A stretch of DNA of 64,000 nucleotides. Origin: an uncultured Flaviramulus sp. GTDB lineage: Bacteria; Bacteroidota; Bacteroidia; Flavobacteriales; Flavobacteriaceae. Where the stretch lies: assembly GCA_947495125.1 (NCBI GenBank), contig CANLXL010000001.1, positions 558,001 to 622,000 of the forward strand, read 5' to 3'. The position numbers and the translations under genes are program-made. Below the pieces are notes generated by a model. That model was not told the origin of the DNA, did not search any database, and saw only the letters and a list, made by a program, of their open reading frames with translations. This document shows positions 8,836 through 17,906 of this stretch, piece by piece. The stretch's first letter is position 1. Each line of letters begins with the position of its first letter.

Positions 8836-10344
8836 ATGAAAAAATTTATATTTTTATTTAGTTTATTTCTTGTTGCAGTATCTTGTAACAATCATTTAGA
8901 CCAAAAAAACGTACAACAACTGACGGAAGAATCGTTTTGGAAAACTGAAGATGATGCTAGAAAAGGCATTGTAGCAGCATACTCTGCATTACAAGCCTAC
9001 AACGGTTCTAAATGGACATTTTTCGAACAAATGTATATTGCCGTAACCTGGAAATCGGATGATATTTTAAATGCGCCTACAGACTACGGAAAATCTATTG
9101 CCGATTTCACCAACGGTACAGACGATGCCACATTTACGAGTTTCTGGAAATCAAACTACGCCGGTATTTCTTATGCGAATCAAGTGATTGAAAGAGTTCC
9201 GGAAATTGAAGCGATAAGTGATGCTAAAAAAGCTGAATTTGTTGCTGAAGCCAAGTTCTTAAGAGCATTATATTATTTTCATTTAGTCGTGGCATTTGAA
9301 AATATTCCACTTATTACGTCGACTCCAAAAACGCCGGAAGACTTTTTTGTCTCGCAAGTTAGTCCTGATGCCGTTTGGACTCAAATTGAAGAAGACTTTA
9401 AAGCTGCGAAAAACGGCTTACCAGGAAGCTGGGGAAGTAACGATTTGGGAAGAGCAACGAGTCATACAGCAACAGCATATTTAGGGAAAATGTTTTTATT
9501 TCAGGAACGATTTGCTGAAGCTATTTCTGAATTTAATTCGGTTATCAATTCGGGGCCGTACAGCCTGTTACCTAATTACGCCGATAATTTCAACGGTGTT
9601 GGAGAAAACGGCGCAGAAAGTGTATTTGAAATTCAATGGAGTGCAGATCGCTCTAATGGAAACGATGAAAGACATCCGTTCAACTTTGAGGTGACTCCGG
9701 GTGCCTTAGGGGGTTGGGAGCTATTTTATCCTTCAGATTGGTTATTCACTGAAATGCAAGCCGATCTTACCGATACTGCAGAATTTAGTGACCGGGTTTA
9801 TGCAAGCATATTCTTCGATGATCCCCTTTCTGAAATGAGTGATCGCTACGAAGGCGTGAATAAGAGTTATTCTGAAGTTAAAGATGATCTTAGTCATCCT
9901 ATATATTTCAAAAAATATACGGCAGATTTCGATTTGAGTTTTTACAATGGTATCAACATTCATTTGATGCGCTACGCTGATGTATTGTTAATGCAGGCTG
10001 AAGCCCTGAATGAAGACAATCAAACAGTGGCAGCACTTGCCTTGGTAAATCAGGTACGACAAAGGTCTAATGCTGCAGATCTTGTTGGATTATCCAAAGA
10101 TCAGTTGCGAACTCAAATACGTCATCATGAAAGACCTGTAGAGTTAGCTATGGAATATACCATCAGATGGTTTGACCTCTATAGGTGGTCTAAAGGCAGC
10201 AATGCCGAGCCTATTAGTCAAACACTAACAGCGCATACAAAACCATTTGCAAGTAATTTTGTTGATGGAAAACATGATATATTCCCGATTCCTTTAAGTG
10301 ACATAAACATTAATGAGAACCTAAACCAAAATCCAGGGTATTAA
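8836..10344 (+). CDS. SusD-like surface glycan-binding lipoprotein
   Basis: This 502-residue lipoprotein (VAVSC, Cys17) has the RagB/SusD fold. The N-terminal TPR part includes ESFWKTEDDARKGIVAAYSAL and AKFLRALYYFHLVVAF. The C-terminal part includes RYADVLLMQAEALNE and ends in the typical NQNPGY. It forms the lid of the SusC channel and binds the glycan at the cell surface. The substrate cannot be inferred from the SusD alone; the neighbouring sulfatases suggest a sulfated one. A strong hairpin follows the gene. Confidence 0.96.
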   Translation: MKKFIFLFSLFLVAVSCNNHLDQKNVQQLTEESFWKTEDDARKGIVAAYSALQAYNGSKWTFFEQMYIAVTWKSDDILNAPTDYGKSIADFTNGTDDATFTSFWKSNYAGISYANQVIERVPEIEAISDAKKAEFVAEAKFLRALYYFHLVVAFENIPLITSTPKTPEDFFVSQVSPDAVWTQIEEDFKAAKNGLPGSWGSNDLGRATSHTATAYLGKMFLFQERFAEAISEFNSVINSGPYSLLPNYADNFNGVGENGAESVFEIQWSADRSNGNDERHPFNFEVTPGALGGWELFYPSDWLFTEMQADLTDTAEFSDRVYASIFFDDPLSEMSDRYEGVNKSYSEVKDDLSHPIYFKKYTADFDLSFYNGINIHLMRYADVLLMQAEALNEDNQTVAALALVNQVRQRSNAADLVGLSKDQLRTQIRHHERPVELAMEYTIRWFDLYRWSKGSNAEPISQTLTAHTKPFASNFVDGKHDIFPIPLSDININENLNQNPGY

Positions 10345-10383
10345 GGCTCATTTATTATTGAACTTGAATTAATATTTTTTGTG

Positions 10384-10431
10384 TTAATTAAAAAAGAGGT
10401 GATACTATCCAATTGCCTCTTTTTTAATTAA
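10384..10431. terminator. Strong bidirectional-looking hairpin terminator after susD
   Basis: A perfect 16-base inverted repeat (10384-10399, TTAATTAAAAAAGAGG, with 10416-10431) has a 16-base loop and A- and T-runs on its two sides. It should end or attenuate the susCD transcript before the VCBS gene, which begins 16 bases further on. Confidence 0.85.
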
Positions 10432-10447
10432 AACGTATATTACAGAT

Positions 10448-13400
10448 ATGGTATTTAGACGCTTATTTTTTCTTCTGATTTTAGTTTCCTTCGGATGTAA
10501 GAAGGAGCATAAAGCTCCTATTACAAAACCCTTAGAAAAGAAAAAAGTATTTACCATATTAAAGGGAGAAGACACCGGATTAAAATTCAAAAACATCATT
10601 CCTGAAAGTGCTGAAATGAATAGCATGACCTACGAGTACTATTACAATGGTGGTGGTGTTTCGGTGGGAGATGTTAATAAAGATGGCTTACCCGACTTGT
10701 TCTTTACGGGAAATGTAACCCATAACAAACTATATCTTAATCTTGGTAATTTTAAATTCAAAGATATTACCAAAGAAGCCGGAATTACCGATTCACCAAG
10801 TTGGACCACAGGAACTACCATGGTGGATATTAATAATGACGGTATTTTAGACATTTACGTATGTCGATCAGGAAAATTTAACGCTCCCCAAAGAGCTAAT
10901 CTGTTTTTCGTTTCTCAAGGTCTGAAAGACAACGCGATTCCAATATATAAAGAATCTGCAACTGAACTGGGTTTAGCCGATACCGGCTATGGTACCCAAG
11001 CGCTATTTTTCGATTTCGATAAGGATAACGATCTGGATATGTTTCTACTAAACCACAATGTTAATGTTAAACCCTATTTTGATATCGAAAGCATTCGACG
11101 CAAAAGAGATCCTGACGTAGGAGATAAACTCTTCCGCAACGAACATGGCATATTTACTGATGTTTCAAAGAAAGCCGGCATCATTTCTAACGAACTGGGA
11201 TATGGTTTAGGTGTTTCTGCAGGCGATTTAAATCAGGATGGCTGGATGGACCTCTATGTGGCTAACGATTATTCCGAACATGATTTTTTATATATAAATC
11301 AGCACGATGGTACCTTCAAAGAAGCATCAAAAGTAGCTTTTGGACACCAATCTAACTTTTCTATGGGTACCGATATTGCTGATATCAATAACGACGGCCT
11401 CATGGATATTGCCATATTAGACATGGTCGCTGAAGACAATTATGGCCAAAAAACCAGTATGAGTGGTATGAATGAAGAATTATTCTTTACCCATATTAAG
11501 AATGGATTTCATTATCAATACATGCACAACACACTACAGCTTAATAAAGGCAACCTTCATTTTAGTGAAACTAGTCAATACTCGGGCATATCAAATACCG
11601 ATTGGAGCTGGGCTCCTCTCTTTCTGGATATCGATTTGGATGGGTTTCAGGATTTATTCATCACCAACGGGTTAAAAAGAGATTTTAGAAACAATGACTT
11701 CAGAAATTATAAAAAAGGGGTTATTGAAAAAGCTGAGAAAACCGAAGGAGTCAATAAAAAGCAACTTATTGAAAGTTTGGTGAATATGACACCCCAAAAA
11801 CAACTGGTTAATTATGTTTATAAAGGACTTGAAGGTATTCAATTCGAAAATAAAGTTCAAGACTGGGGCATAGCTATTAAATCTTTTTCAAATGGGTTAG
11901 CTTATGGTGATTTTGATAATGATGGCGATTTAGATCTTGTAACCAATAACATAGATGAAACACCTTTTATCTATAAAAACAACAGTGCCAATCAGCAATT
12001 GGGAAACTTTCTAAAAATAGAATTAAAAGGACCCGATCATAACATTTTGGGTATCGGAGCTCAAGTAAAACTGTATGCAAACAACAACTCTCAAATTAGG
12101 GATCTACATACCACCCGAGGATATCAATCTTCAGTAGAACCCATAATTCATTTTGGACTAGGCCATATCACTAAAATAGATAGTTTAGAAATCATATGGC
12201 CAGACTCGAAGCAAGAAACACTTCATAACCTGGCGTCAAACAAAACGCTTGTTGTAGAATACAAAAATGCTTCCTTACATAACATGAAACCAGAAAAAAA
12301 TGAGCTTCTAATCAAAAACTCGGCTTCCGAAATCGGTTTAAACTTTGCGCACAAGGAAAACAATTATAACGATTTTGATAAGGAAGTTTTACTGCCGCAT
12401 CGCATGAGTAGACTGGGGCCACATATGTCTGTCGGAGACATTAACGGGGACGAGCTTGAAGATATTTTTATTGGAGGAGCCTCAGGGCAACCCGGCATTT
12501 TATACATTCAAACAACCAACAGTAAATTTGTTAAAAGCAATCAAAGAGCCTTGGTAAATGATAAAAAGCATGAAGATATTGGCTCTCTGTTTTTTGATGC
12601 CGATAATGACGGAGACCATGATCTCTATGTGGTAAGTGGTGGAAATGAGTTTGACATCGGAAATGAGCTTTACTTCGATAGGCTATACATGAACAATCAA
12701 GGCATGCTTAGCAAAGCAATTAAACTAACCGCAGCAAATCAAAGTGGTGCAAGAGTAAAAGCTAGCGATATTGATGGTGATGGCGATTTAGACCTTCTGA
12801 TAACCGGAAGACAAACCCCAGGAAAATACCCGCTACCGGCATCCTCTAAAATCCTTCGCAACGAACAAGGTTCCTTTATAGATGTAACCTCAAATATTGC
12901 GCCGGAGTTATTGGAGATCGGAATGATTACCGATGCCTCATGGAGTGATTACGACGGTGATGGAGATATGGATATGATTTTAGTTGGAGAATGGACGGAA
13001 CTTCTGTTTTTTGAAAATGACAACAATACATTTAAAAGAGACACTACCATAAAAGGCATATCTCCCTCCACGGGGTGGTGGCATACTATTGAAGGTGCCG
13101 ATTTTGACAATGATGGAGACATAGATTATGTTATTGGCAATAACGGATTGAACTACAAATATAAAGCAAGCGCTAACGCCCCTTTTGAAATTTATGCTAA
13201 CGATTTTGACAACAACGGTGCTTTAGATATTGTTTTAGGCTATTATGAAAATGGAAACTTATTTCCACTAAGAGGCAAAGAATGTTCAACCCAACAAATT
13301 CCAAGTATTAAAGACAAATTTAAATCTTACCACGAATTCGCAAACGCCAAACTTCCAGATATTTACGACTCTGAGAAGTTAGAAAATGCTTTAAACTATA

Positions 13401-13801
13401 AAGCGAATAATTTTACATCCATTTATTTAGAAAACAAAGGCAATAAACAATTTGAGATCACCCCATTACCTGCACAGGCACAGTTATCCGTTATTAATTC
13501 AATGGTAGTTTTTGATTTTAATAATGATGGCTATTTAGATATTCTTGCTGGCGGAAATAATTATCAATCGGAAGTAGAAACTACGCGTAATGATGCTAGT
13601 TATGGCAATATTCTTTTAGGTGATGGGAACGGCGGATTTGAAGTTTTAAATAATTATGAATCTGGCCTTTATTTTCAAGGAGATCTGAGAGATTTAAAAC
13701 TACTCACATTGCATAATAAAACAAAAATAATATTAAGCACATACAACAACGAAGAAATGAATGCTCACCAATTGTTACCCCAATTAAATGAAACTCCATA
13801 A
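10448..13801 (+). CDS. VCBS/FG-GAP repeat lipoprotein with ASPIC/UnbV domain
   Basis: This 1117-residue lipoprotein (LVSFGC, Cys17) carries about 14 calcium-binding FG-GAP/VCBS units of the form DxNxDGxxD, such as DVNKDGLPDLFF, DINNDGILDIYV and DFDNDGDLDLVT. They fall in two blocks that should form beta-propellers. Between the blocks, at about residues 525-610, lies an ASPIC/UnbV domain (GAQVKLYANNN, then IIHFGLG). Such proteins often follow susCD pairs in Flavobacteriia and are thought to bind glycans or act at the surface, but no activity is established. It lies just after the terminator and 79 bases before the sulfatase start I prefer, so it may head its own transcript or depend on readthrough. 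Confidence 0.88.
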   Translation: MVFRRLFFLLILVSFGCKKEHKAPITKPLEKKKVFTILKGEDTGLKFKNIIPESAEMNSMTYEYYYNGGGVSVGDVNKDGLPDLFFTGNVTHNKLYLNLGNFKFKDITKEAGITDSPSWTTGTTMVDINNDGILDIYVCRSGKFNAPQRANLFFVSQGLKDNAIPIYKESATELGLADTGYGTQALFFDFDKDNDLDMFLLNHNVNVKPYFDIESIRRKRDPDVGDKLFRNEHGIFTDVSKKAGIISNELGYGLGVSAGDLNQDGWMDLYVANDYSEHDFLYINQHDGTFKEASKVAFGHQSNFSMGTDIADINNDGLMDIAILDMVAEDNYGQKTSMSGMNEELFFTHIKNGFHYQYMHNTLQLNKGNLHFSETSQYSGISNTDWSWAPLFLDIDLDGFQDLFITNGLKRDFRNNDFRNYKKGVIEKAEKTEGVNKKQLIESLVNMTPQKQLVNYVYKGLEGIQFENKVQDWGIAIKSFSNGLAYGDFDNDGDLDLVTNNIDETPFIYKNNSANQQLGNFLKIELKGPDHNILGIGAQVKLYANNNSQIRDLHTTRGYQSSVEPIIHFGLGHITKIDSLEIIWPDSKQETLHNLASNKTLVVEYKNASLHNMKPEKNELLIKNSASEIGLNFAHKENNYNDFDKEVLLPHRMSRLGPHMSVGDINGDELEDIFIGGASGQPGILYIQTTNSKFVKSNQRALVNDKKHEDIGSLFFDADNDGDHDLYVVSGGNEFDIGNELYFDRLYMNNQGMLSKAIKLTAANQSGARVKASDIDGDGDLDLLITGRQTPGKYPLPASSKILRNEQGSFIDVTSNIAPELLEIGMITDASWSDYDGDGDMDMILVGEWTELLFFENDNNTFKRDTTIKGISPSTGWWHTIEGADFDNDGDIDYVIGNNGLNYKYKASANAPFEIYANDFDNNGALDIVLGYYENGNLFPLRGKECSTQQIPSIKDKFKSYHEFANAKLPDIYDSEKLENALNYKANNFTSIYLENKGNKQFEITPLPAQAQLSVINSMVVFDFNNDGYLDILAGGNNYQSEVETTRNDASYGNILLGDGNGGFEVLNNYESGLYFQGDLRDLKLLTLHNKTKIILSTYNNEEMNAHQLLPQLNETP

Positions 13802-13880
13802 AAGGAGATTATTGAATGTGAAATATTCAAATAAAACAACGAGAAATTCAAGCAGTCAATTGCTAAATGAAAAGAACCAG

Positions 13881-15362
13881 ATGAAAAGCGTATTATTTTA
13901 TTTTTTAGTCATAGTCGTTTTAAGCTGTTCAGATAGTGAGAAAAAACAAGACGAGTTAGGTCCTCCAAACTTAGTTGTTTTTTTTCCGGACCAATTTCGA
14001 GCTCATGCACTTGGGTTAATGAATGATGACCCCGTTATAACACCCAACCTGGATCGACTCGCTCAAGATGGTGTCATTTTTACAAATGCGGTGGCCAATT
14101 ATCCGCTTTGTAGCCCAACTAGGGCGATGTTTATGACAGGAAAGTATCCCTTCCAAACGGGAATCATAAATAATTGTGTGACCCGAGATAATGAAACGGA
14201 CTATCAAAAAAATCTGGAATTAAAGACAAAGGAAATCTGTTGGTCGGATATACTAAAAAGCAAAGGATATCACTTAGGTTATATTGGAAAATGGCATTTA
14301 GAAAAACCTAAAAAACCTTTTATTGACTGCTTAAACAACAAGGAAAAAGAAGGAAATAAATGGAATGAATGGACACCTTTTGACCGTAGGCATGGTTTTG
14401 ATTATTGGTATGCCTATAATACTTACGATTATCATATGAAACCGTTGTATTGGTCTAGCGATGCAGGAAGAAATCATTTTCATTATGCAAATCAATGGAG
14501 TCCCATTGAGGAAGCCGATAAAGCCATTCAATACATTGAAAATAGAAATGGTTCTTTGCGCGATCCATTGAGTCCTTTTGCTTTGGTGGTAGCCATGAAT
14601 CCGCCTCATGATGATGGCGTGGGTGCATATAGAGAGTACCCTAAAAAATATGAAAAATTTTACGAAGGAAAAACGTATAGGGAACTCGCTAATCGACCAA
14701 ATATCAGATTGGCTAATGGTGACTCTTCTGAATTTGCAAAACAGAATATCAAAGATTATTTCACCATGATTACCGGTGTAGATGAACAAATAGGAAGAGT
14801 ATTAAAGACCTTAAAAAAGCAAGGTCTCGAAGAAAACACTATAGTTTTAGTACTTTCAGATCACGGAGACCTCATGGGAAGCCATGATCTGAGAGATAAA
14901 AATATGCCCTATGAAGAAGCCATGCGTATTCCGTTAATTTTGAAATGGCCAAAAAAGCTGAAGCCTGATAAATCTGATTTAATGCTATCCATTCCTGATG
15001 TTTATCCAACTCTTATGGGGCTTATGGGGTTTGAAGATGCAATTCCTAAGGACGTGAGTGGAAAAAACTACACCAACCATCTTTTTGGCAGGGAACAGAA
15101 AACACCTTCGTCTCAATTGTACCTCTCGGTTGGAACAGATCCTCAAACCGGCATGAGAGGTCTAAGAACCAAACGTTACACCATGGTTGTAAACAACGAT
15201 AGTATAAACCAAAAACTAGACGATTTAGTTCTGTATGATCGTTTAAAAGATCCGTACCAGCTTGAAAACATTGCATATCAAAATCCACAACTAATGGATA
15301 GTTTAAAAACCGTTTTGTCTGGTTTATTAATAAAAACCAATGATCCCTTTAAAATTCAATAA
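13881..15362 (+). CDS. Sulfatase, S1 formylglycine family, lipoprotein
   Basis: The frame is open from an ATG at 13788, which overlaps the VCBS gene, but the ATG at 13881 places a proper lipoprotein signal at the N-terminus (FLVIVVLSC, Cys16), so I chose it (493 residues). The motif CSPTR with Cys77 is the formylglycine site. PDQFR near residues 36-40 and SDHGDLMGSHDL are metal and active-site motifs. It hydrolyses sulfate esters in the periplasm or at the surface. The stop codon overlaps the ATG of the arylsulfate sulfotransferase by one base, so translation is probably coupled. It is not closely similar to the sulfatase at 1-1159, which has CAPSR, so the two probably act on different positions or sugars. 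Confidence 0.94.
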   Translation: MKSVLFYFLVIVVLSCSDSEKKQDELGPPNLVVFFPDQFRAHALGLMNDDPVITPNLDRLAQDGVIFTNAVANYPLCSPTRAMFMTGKYPFQTGIINNCVTRDNETDYQKNLELKTKEICWSDILKSKGYHLGYIGKWHLEKPKKPFIDCLNNKEKEGNKWNEWTPFDRRHGFDYWYAYNTYDYHMKPLYWSSDAGRNHFHYANQWSPIEEADKAIQYIENRNGSLRDPLSPFALVVAMNPPHDDGVGAYREYPKKYEKFYEGKTYRELANRPNIRLANGDSSEFAKQNIKDYFTMITGVDEQIGRVLKTLKKQGLEENTIVLVLSDHGDLMGSHDLRDKNMPYEEAMRIPLILKWPKKLKPDKSDLMLSIPDVYPTLMGLMGFEDAIPKDVSGKNYTNHLFGREQKTPSSQLYLSVGTDPQTGMRGLRTKRYTMVVNNDSINQKLDDLVLYDRLKDPYQLENIAYQNPQLMDSLKTVLSGLLIKTNDPFKIQ

Positions 15363-16705
15363 TGAATAAAATCTTTCATATTTCATATGGTCTTCGTTTA
15401 CCGCTGGTATTAGTCGCGATAATTCTTTTAACAAGTTGCGATAAAGGAGTATCTGTAGAAGGTTCTCCGCAAATTCTTGCGACCAAAAATGAAACTGTAA
15501 AAAAGCTCCAATTTACGCTTAGTGATTCGGCTTCAGTAACAGTTCGACTTAAAAATTTAGTTTCAGATAAAGAACTTGTTTTTAATAACCTTCCTGAAAA
15601 ATTAAGTCATGAAGTGCTTCTTGCCGGGCTAAAACCGAATCAAAATTATGCTTTAAATATCCTGAAGAAAAAAAAGGTTTTGGTTCAAATTGATTCCTTT
15701 CGTACAAATGCCATTTCAGAAAATATTGTAAACATTTTTGAAAGAACAAATACGCCAAATGCATTTACCGGTCATTTACTTACTCAAAGACGATTAATAA
15801 GAGGAAGTGTATATATGGTGGATAATGAATCGGATTTGGTATGGTATCAAATGACACCCGGGCAGCCCAAATTATCCAAATGGACAGCCCATAATGAAGT
15901 CCTTGTTTTGGTTGGAAATGCGTCGCATAATAACAGTGCCGGAGATCGAATTATGGCCTATACCGTAGATGGTAATATCTCCTATGACATCGATCTAAAA
16001 CCTCTAAACCTGGTGGCACATCATGAACTCGTTGATCGCGATAACAGTGTATATGCTTTAGTCTATGACACCATTCCGAATATGGTAAACGGTAAATTGG
16101 AAAAAGCCGTTTCCAGTGCTGTTGTTAAACTTAATAAAAAAGGTGAAGTGACCTGGAAGTGGAGCACGTTCGATGTCAAAAACCCTAAAGACATTTCTAT
16201 TGACGCTATGGATGGTGACTGGGGGCATGCCAATGCATTGGCTTTCGACGACGACGGTAATTTGTTAATTTCTTATAGAGATTGGAGTCAGATTTGGAAA
16301 ATAAATAGAGACACCGGAAAACGTATGTGGATTCTTGGAGAGGATGGTGATTTTAAGCTAAACGACACACCATTTAATCGTCAGCATGCCATTCATAAAA
16401 ACTTAAGTGGCGATTATATGCTTTTTGATAACGGCAAGGCACTGAGACAAACGAGAGTTATGTCCTATAAGTTAGTGGACAGTATTGCGACACCCGAAGT
16501 GTCGATAACATTGCCGGAAGATTTATATGCCGATAAAATGGGAAATGTTGAAGAGCTTCCCAACGGCAATTTTCTAATATGTTCTCCAAGAAGTCGTTCT
16601 ATTGTGGTTATCAACCCCGATGGCGATATTTTGTATCATATAAATACAGGAATTCCGGACCCTTATCGGGCAACTTATGTTCCTTCATTTTTCACAACCC
16701 AATAA
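15362..16705 (+). CDS. Arylsulfate sulfotransferase (ASST) family lipoprotein
   Basis: This 447-residue lipoprotein (LLTSC, Cys26) has a short N-terminal beta domain followed by a propeller of the ASST family. The expected active-site residues are visible: the His pair at 220-221, His289 in DWGHANALAFDDDGN, Arg306 in ISYRDWSQIWKI, and His342 in FNRQHAIHKN followed by YMLFDNG, which matches the catalytic His436 region of E. coli AssT. ASST enzymes move sulfate from an aryl sulfate donor to a phenolic acceptor without PAPS, through a sulfo-histidine. Here it is translationally coupled to a sulfatase and followed one base later by a ChrA-type transporter. The true donor and acceptor are unknown. 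Confidence 0.85.
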   Translation: MNKIFHISYGLRLPLVLVAIILLTSCDKGVSVEGSPQILATKNETVKKLQFTLSDSASVTVRLKNLVSDKELVFNNLPEKLSHEVLLAGLKPNQNYALNILKKKKVLVQIDSFRTNAISENIVNIFERTNTPNAFTGHLLTQRRLIRGSVYMVDNESDLVWYQMTPGQPKLSKWTAHNEVLVLVGNASHNNSAGDRIMAYTVDGNISYDIDLKPLNLVAHHELVDRDNSVYALVYDTIPNMVNGKLEKAVSSAVVKLNKKGEVTWKWSTFDVKNPKDISIDAMDGDWGHANALAFDDDGNLLISYRDWSQIWKINRDTGKRMWILGEDGDFKLNDTPFNRQHAIHKNLSGDYMLFDNGKALRQTRVMSYKLVDSIATPEVSITLPEDLYADKMGNVEELPNGNFLICSPRSRSIVVINPDGDILYHINTGIPDPYRATYVPSFFTTQ

Positions 16706-16706
16706 T

Positions 16707-17906
16707 ATGAGTAAAGACAGGCATAAAGAGGTTTCTCTGTTACAACTATTCTGGAGCTTTTTCCTGGTTGGAAGCTATTCCTTTGGAGGATATATGTCTT
16801 TAATATCTATTGTACGTAAAGATCTGGTGGAAAAGAAGCATGTTTTAACGGACGAACAAATTCTGGACGGCGTGTCATTAGCCTCCATTTTACCCGGACC
16901 TGTAGCCGTTAATGCCGTGGTATATTATGGTTTCGTTTTATCAGGTGTAAAAGGTGCTATCGCAAGTTTTGCGGGTATATTATTACCAACTTTTTTGCTC
17001 GTAACCGGGTTTTCGATGTATTATTTTTCTATGGGAGCCAATGCAAACATAGACATGCACATTTCTTTTGTCATACCCGCTATTGTTGCCGTGATTACCA
17101 GTGTTGGTTTTAAAATGGCAAAGAAACAAATTCGTTTTGTAAGTCAAGGTATTATTGCTTTGCTGGCGCTTGTGATCGCCATTTTAGCGAAGCATGTCTT
17201 GCTCTTAATCCTTACTATCGTTTTAGGTGGCATTATAGGCTATTTTTTATATGAAAAAGGCGAATCTCATTCTAAAAAAATATCAAAATCCGCTTCACCT
17301 TTTCTGGAAAAAGGAGCACTTAAAACTTTAGGAAGTGTTTTACTAAGTGTGGTTGTGATCGTATTGGGTTTGGCATTTATAACAGATCAGGTTAAAACCG
17401 CCATGCTTATTTCGTCTGTGTTTTCAAGTATGAGTCTTACGCTGTTTGGCGGCGGCTATGTTATTATACCCATCATGGAACAAGCTTTGGTCGGCGATTT
17501 AGGATGGGTTACCATTGAAGAATTTAATGCCGCTATCAGCATTAGTCAAATTACTCCGGGACCAATCATGACCAGCGTGACATTTATAGGCTATAAAATG
17601 GCAGGCGTTACCGGGGCTATTGTCGCTACTCTGGCTATTTTTGTACCATCGTCACTCCTGATGATAGGACTTTCCCAAGTACAACAAAAAATTAAACATT
17701 TATCTTATATAGATGCTATTATGAAGGGGATGCGATCTGTCGTCATTGGACTCATTTTTAGTGGTGCCTATGCCATTGGAGCGAATCATTTCGACACCAA
17801 CCCCATCCCATGGATCATTTTTTTTATTGCTTTTGTGCTATTTATGTTTACAAAAATACATCCCGCGTTAATCATTTTATTCACCTTATTATTTAGCTTT
17901 TTATGA
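16707..17906 (+). CDS. chrA: ChrA-family (CHR) chromate/sulfate transporter, two-domain form
   Basis: The preferred start at 16707 gives MSKDRHKEVSLLQLFWSFF (399 residues); an ATG 30 bases upstream lies inside the previous gene. Two homologous CHR halves are visible. The first has FGGYMSLISIVRKDLVEKK and ASILPGPVAVNAVVYYG. The second has FGGGYVIIPIMEQALV and ISQITPGPIMTSVTFIGYK. There are about ten membrane segments in total. CHR proteins are known for chromate efflux and are related to sulfate transport. Placed between an ASST and a sulfotransferase (the latter overlapping by 4 bases), it may instead move sulfate released by this locus; that is inference. The family call is firm. Confidence 0.9.
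   Translation: MSKDRHKEVSLLQLFWSFFLVGSYSFGGYMSLISIVRKDLVEKKHVLTDEQILDGVSLASILPGPVAVNAVVYYGFVLSGVKGAIASFAGILLPTFLLVTGFSMYYFSMGANANIDMHISFVIPAIVAVITSVGFKMAKKQIRFVSQGIIALLALVIAILAKHVLLLILTIVLGGIIGYFLYEKGESHSKKISKSASPFLEKGALKTLGSVLLSVVVIVLGLAFITDQVKTAMLISSVFSSMSLTLFGGGYVIIPIMEQALVGDLGWVTIEEFNAAISISQITPGPIMTSVTFIGYKMAGVTGAIVATLAIFVPSSLLMIGLSQVQQKIKHLSYIDAIMKGMRSVVIGLIFSGAYAIGANHFDTNPIPWIIFFIAFVLFMFTKIHPALIILFTLLFSFL

Noticed and set aside
13788-13880. Upstream start for the second sulfatase
   Set aside because: It would add 31 polar residues before a clear lipoprotein signal and would overlap the VCBS gene; the internal ATG at 13881 fits better.
14331-14789. 152-codon minus-strand open frame inside the second sulfatase gene
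   Set aside because: It lies wholly antisense to conserved sulfatase coding sequence and has low-complexity hydrophobic content; it is a shadow.
16707-17906. Simple chromate resistance locus
   Set aside because: No chrB, chrR or other metal-resistance gene is present and the gene is embedded in a sulfate-related operon; kept as a family name only.
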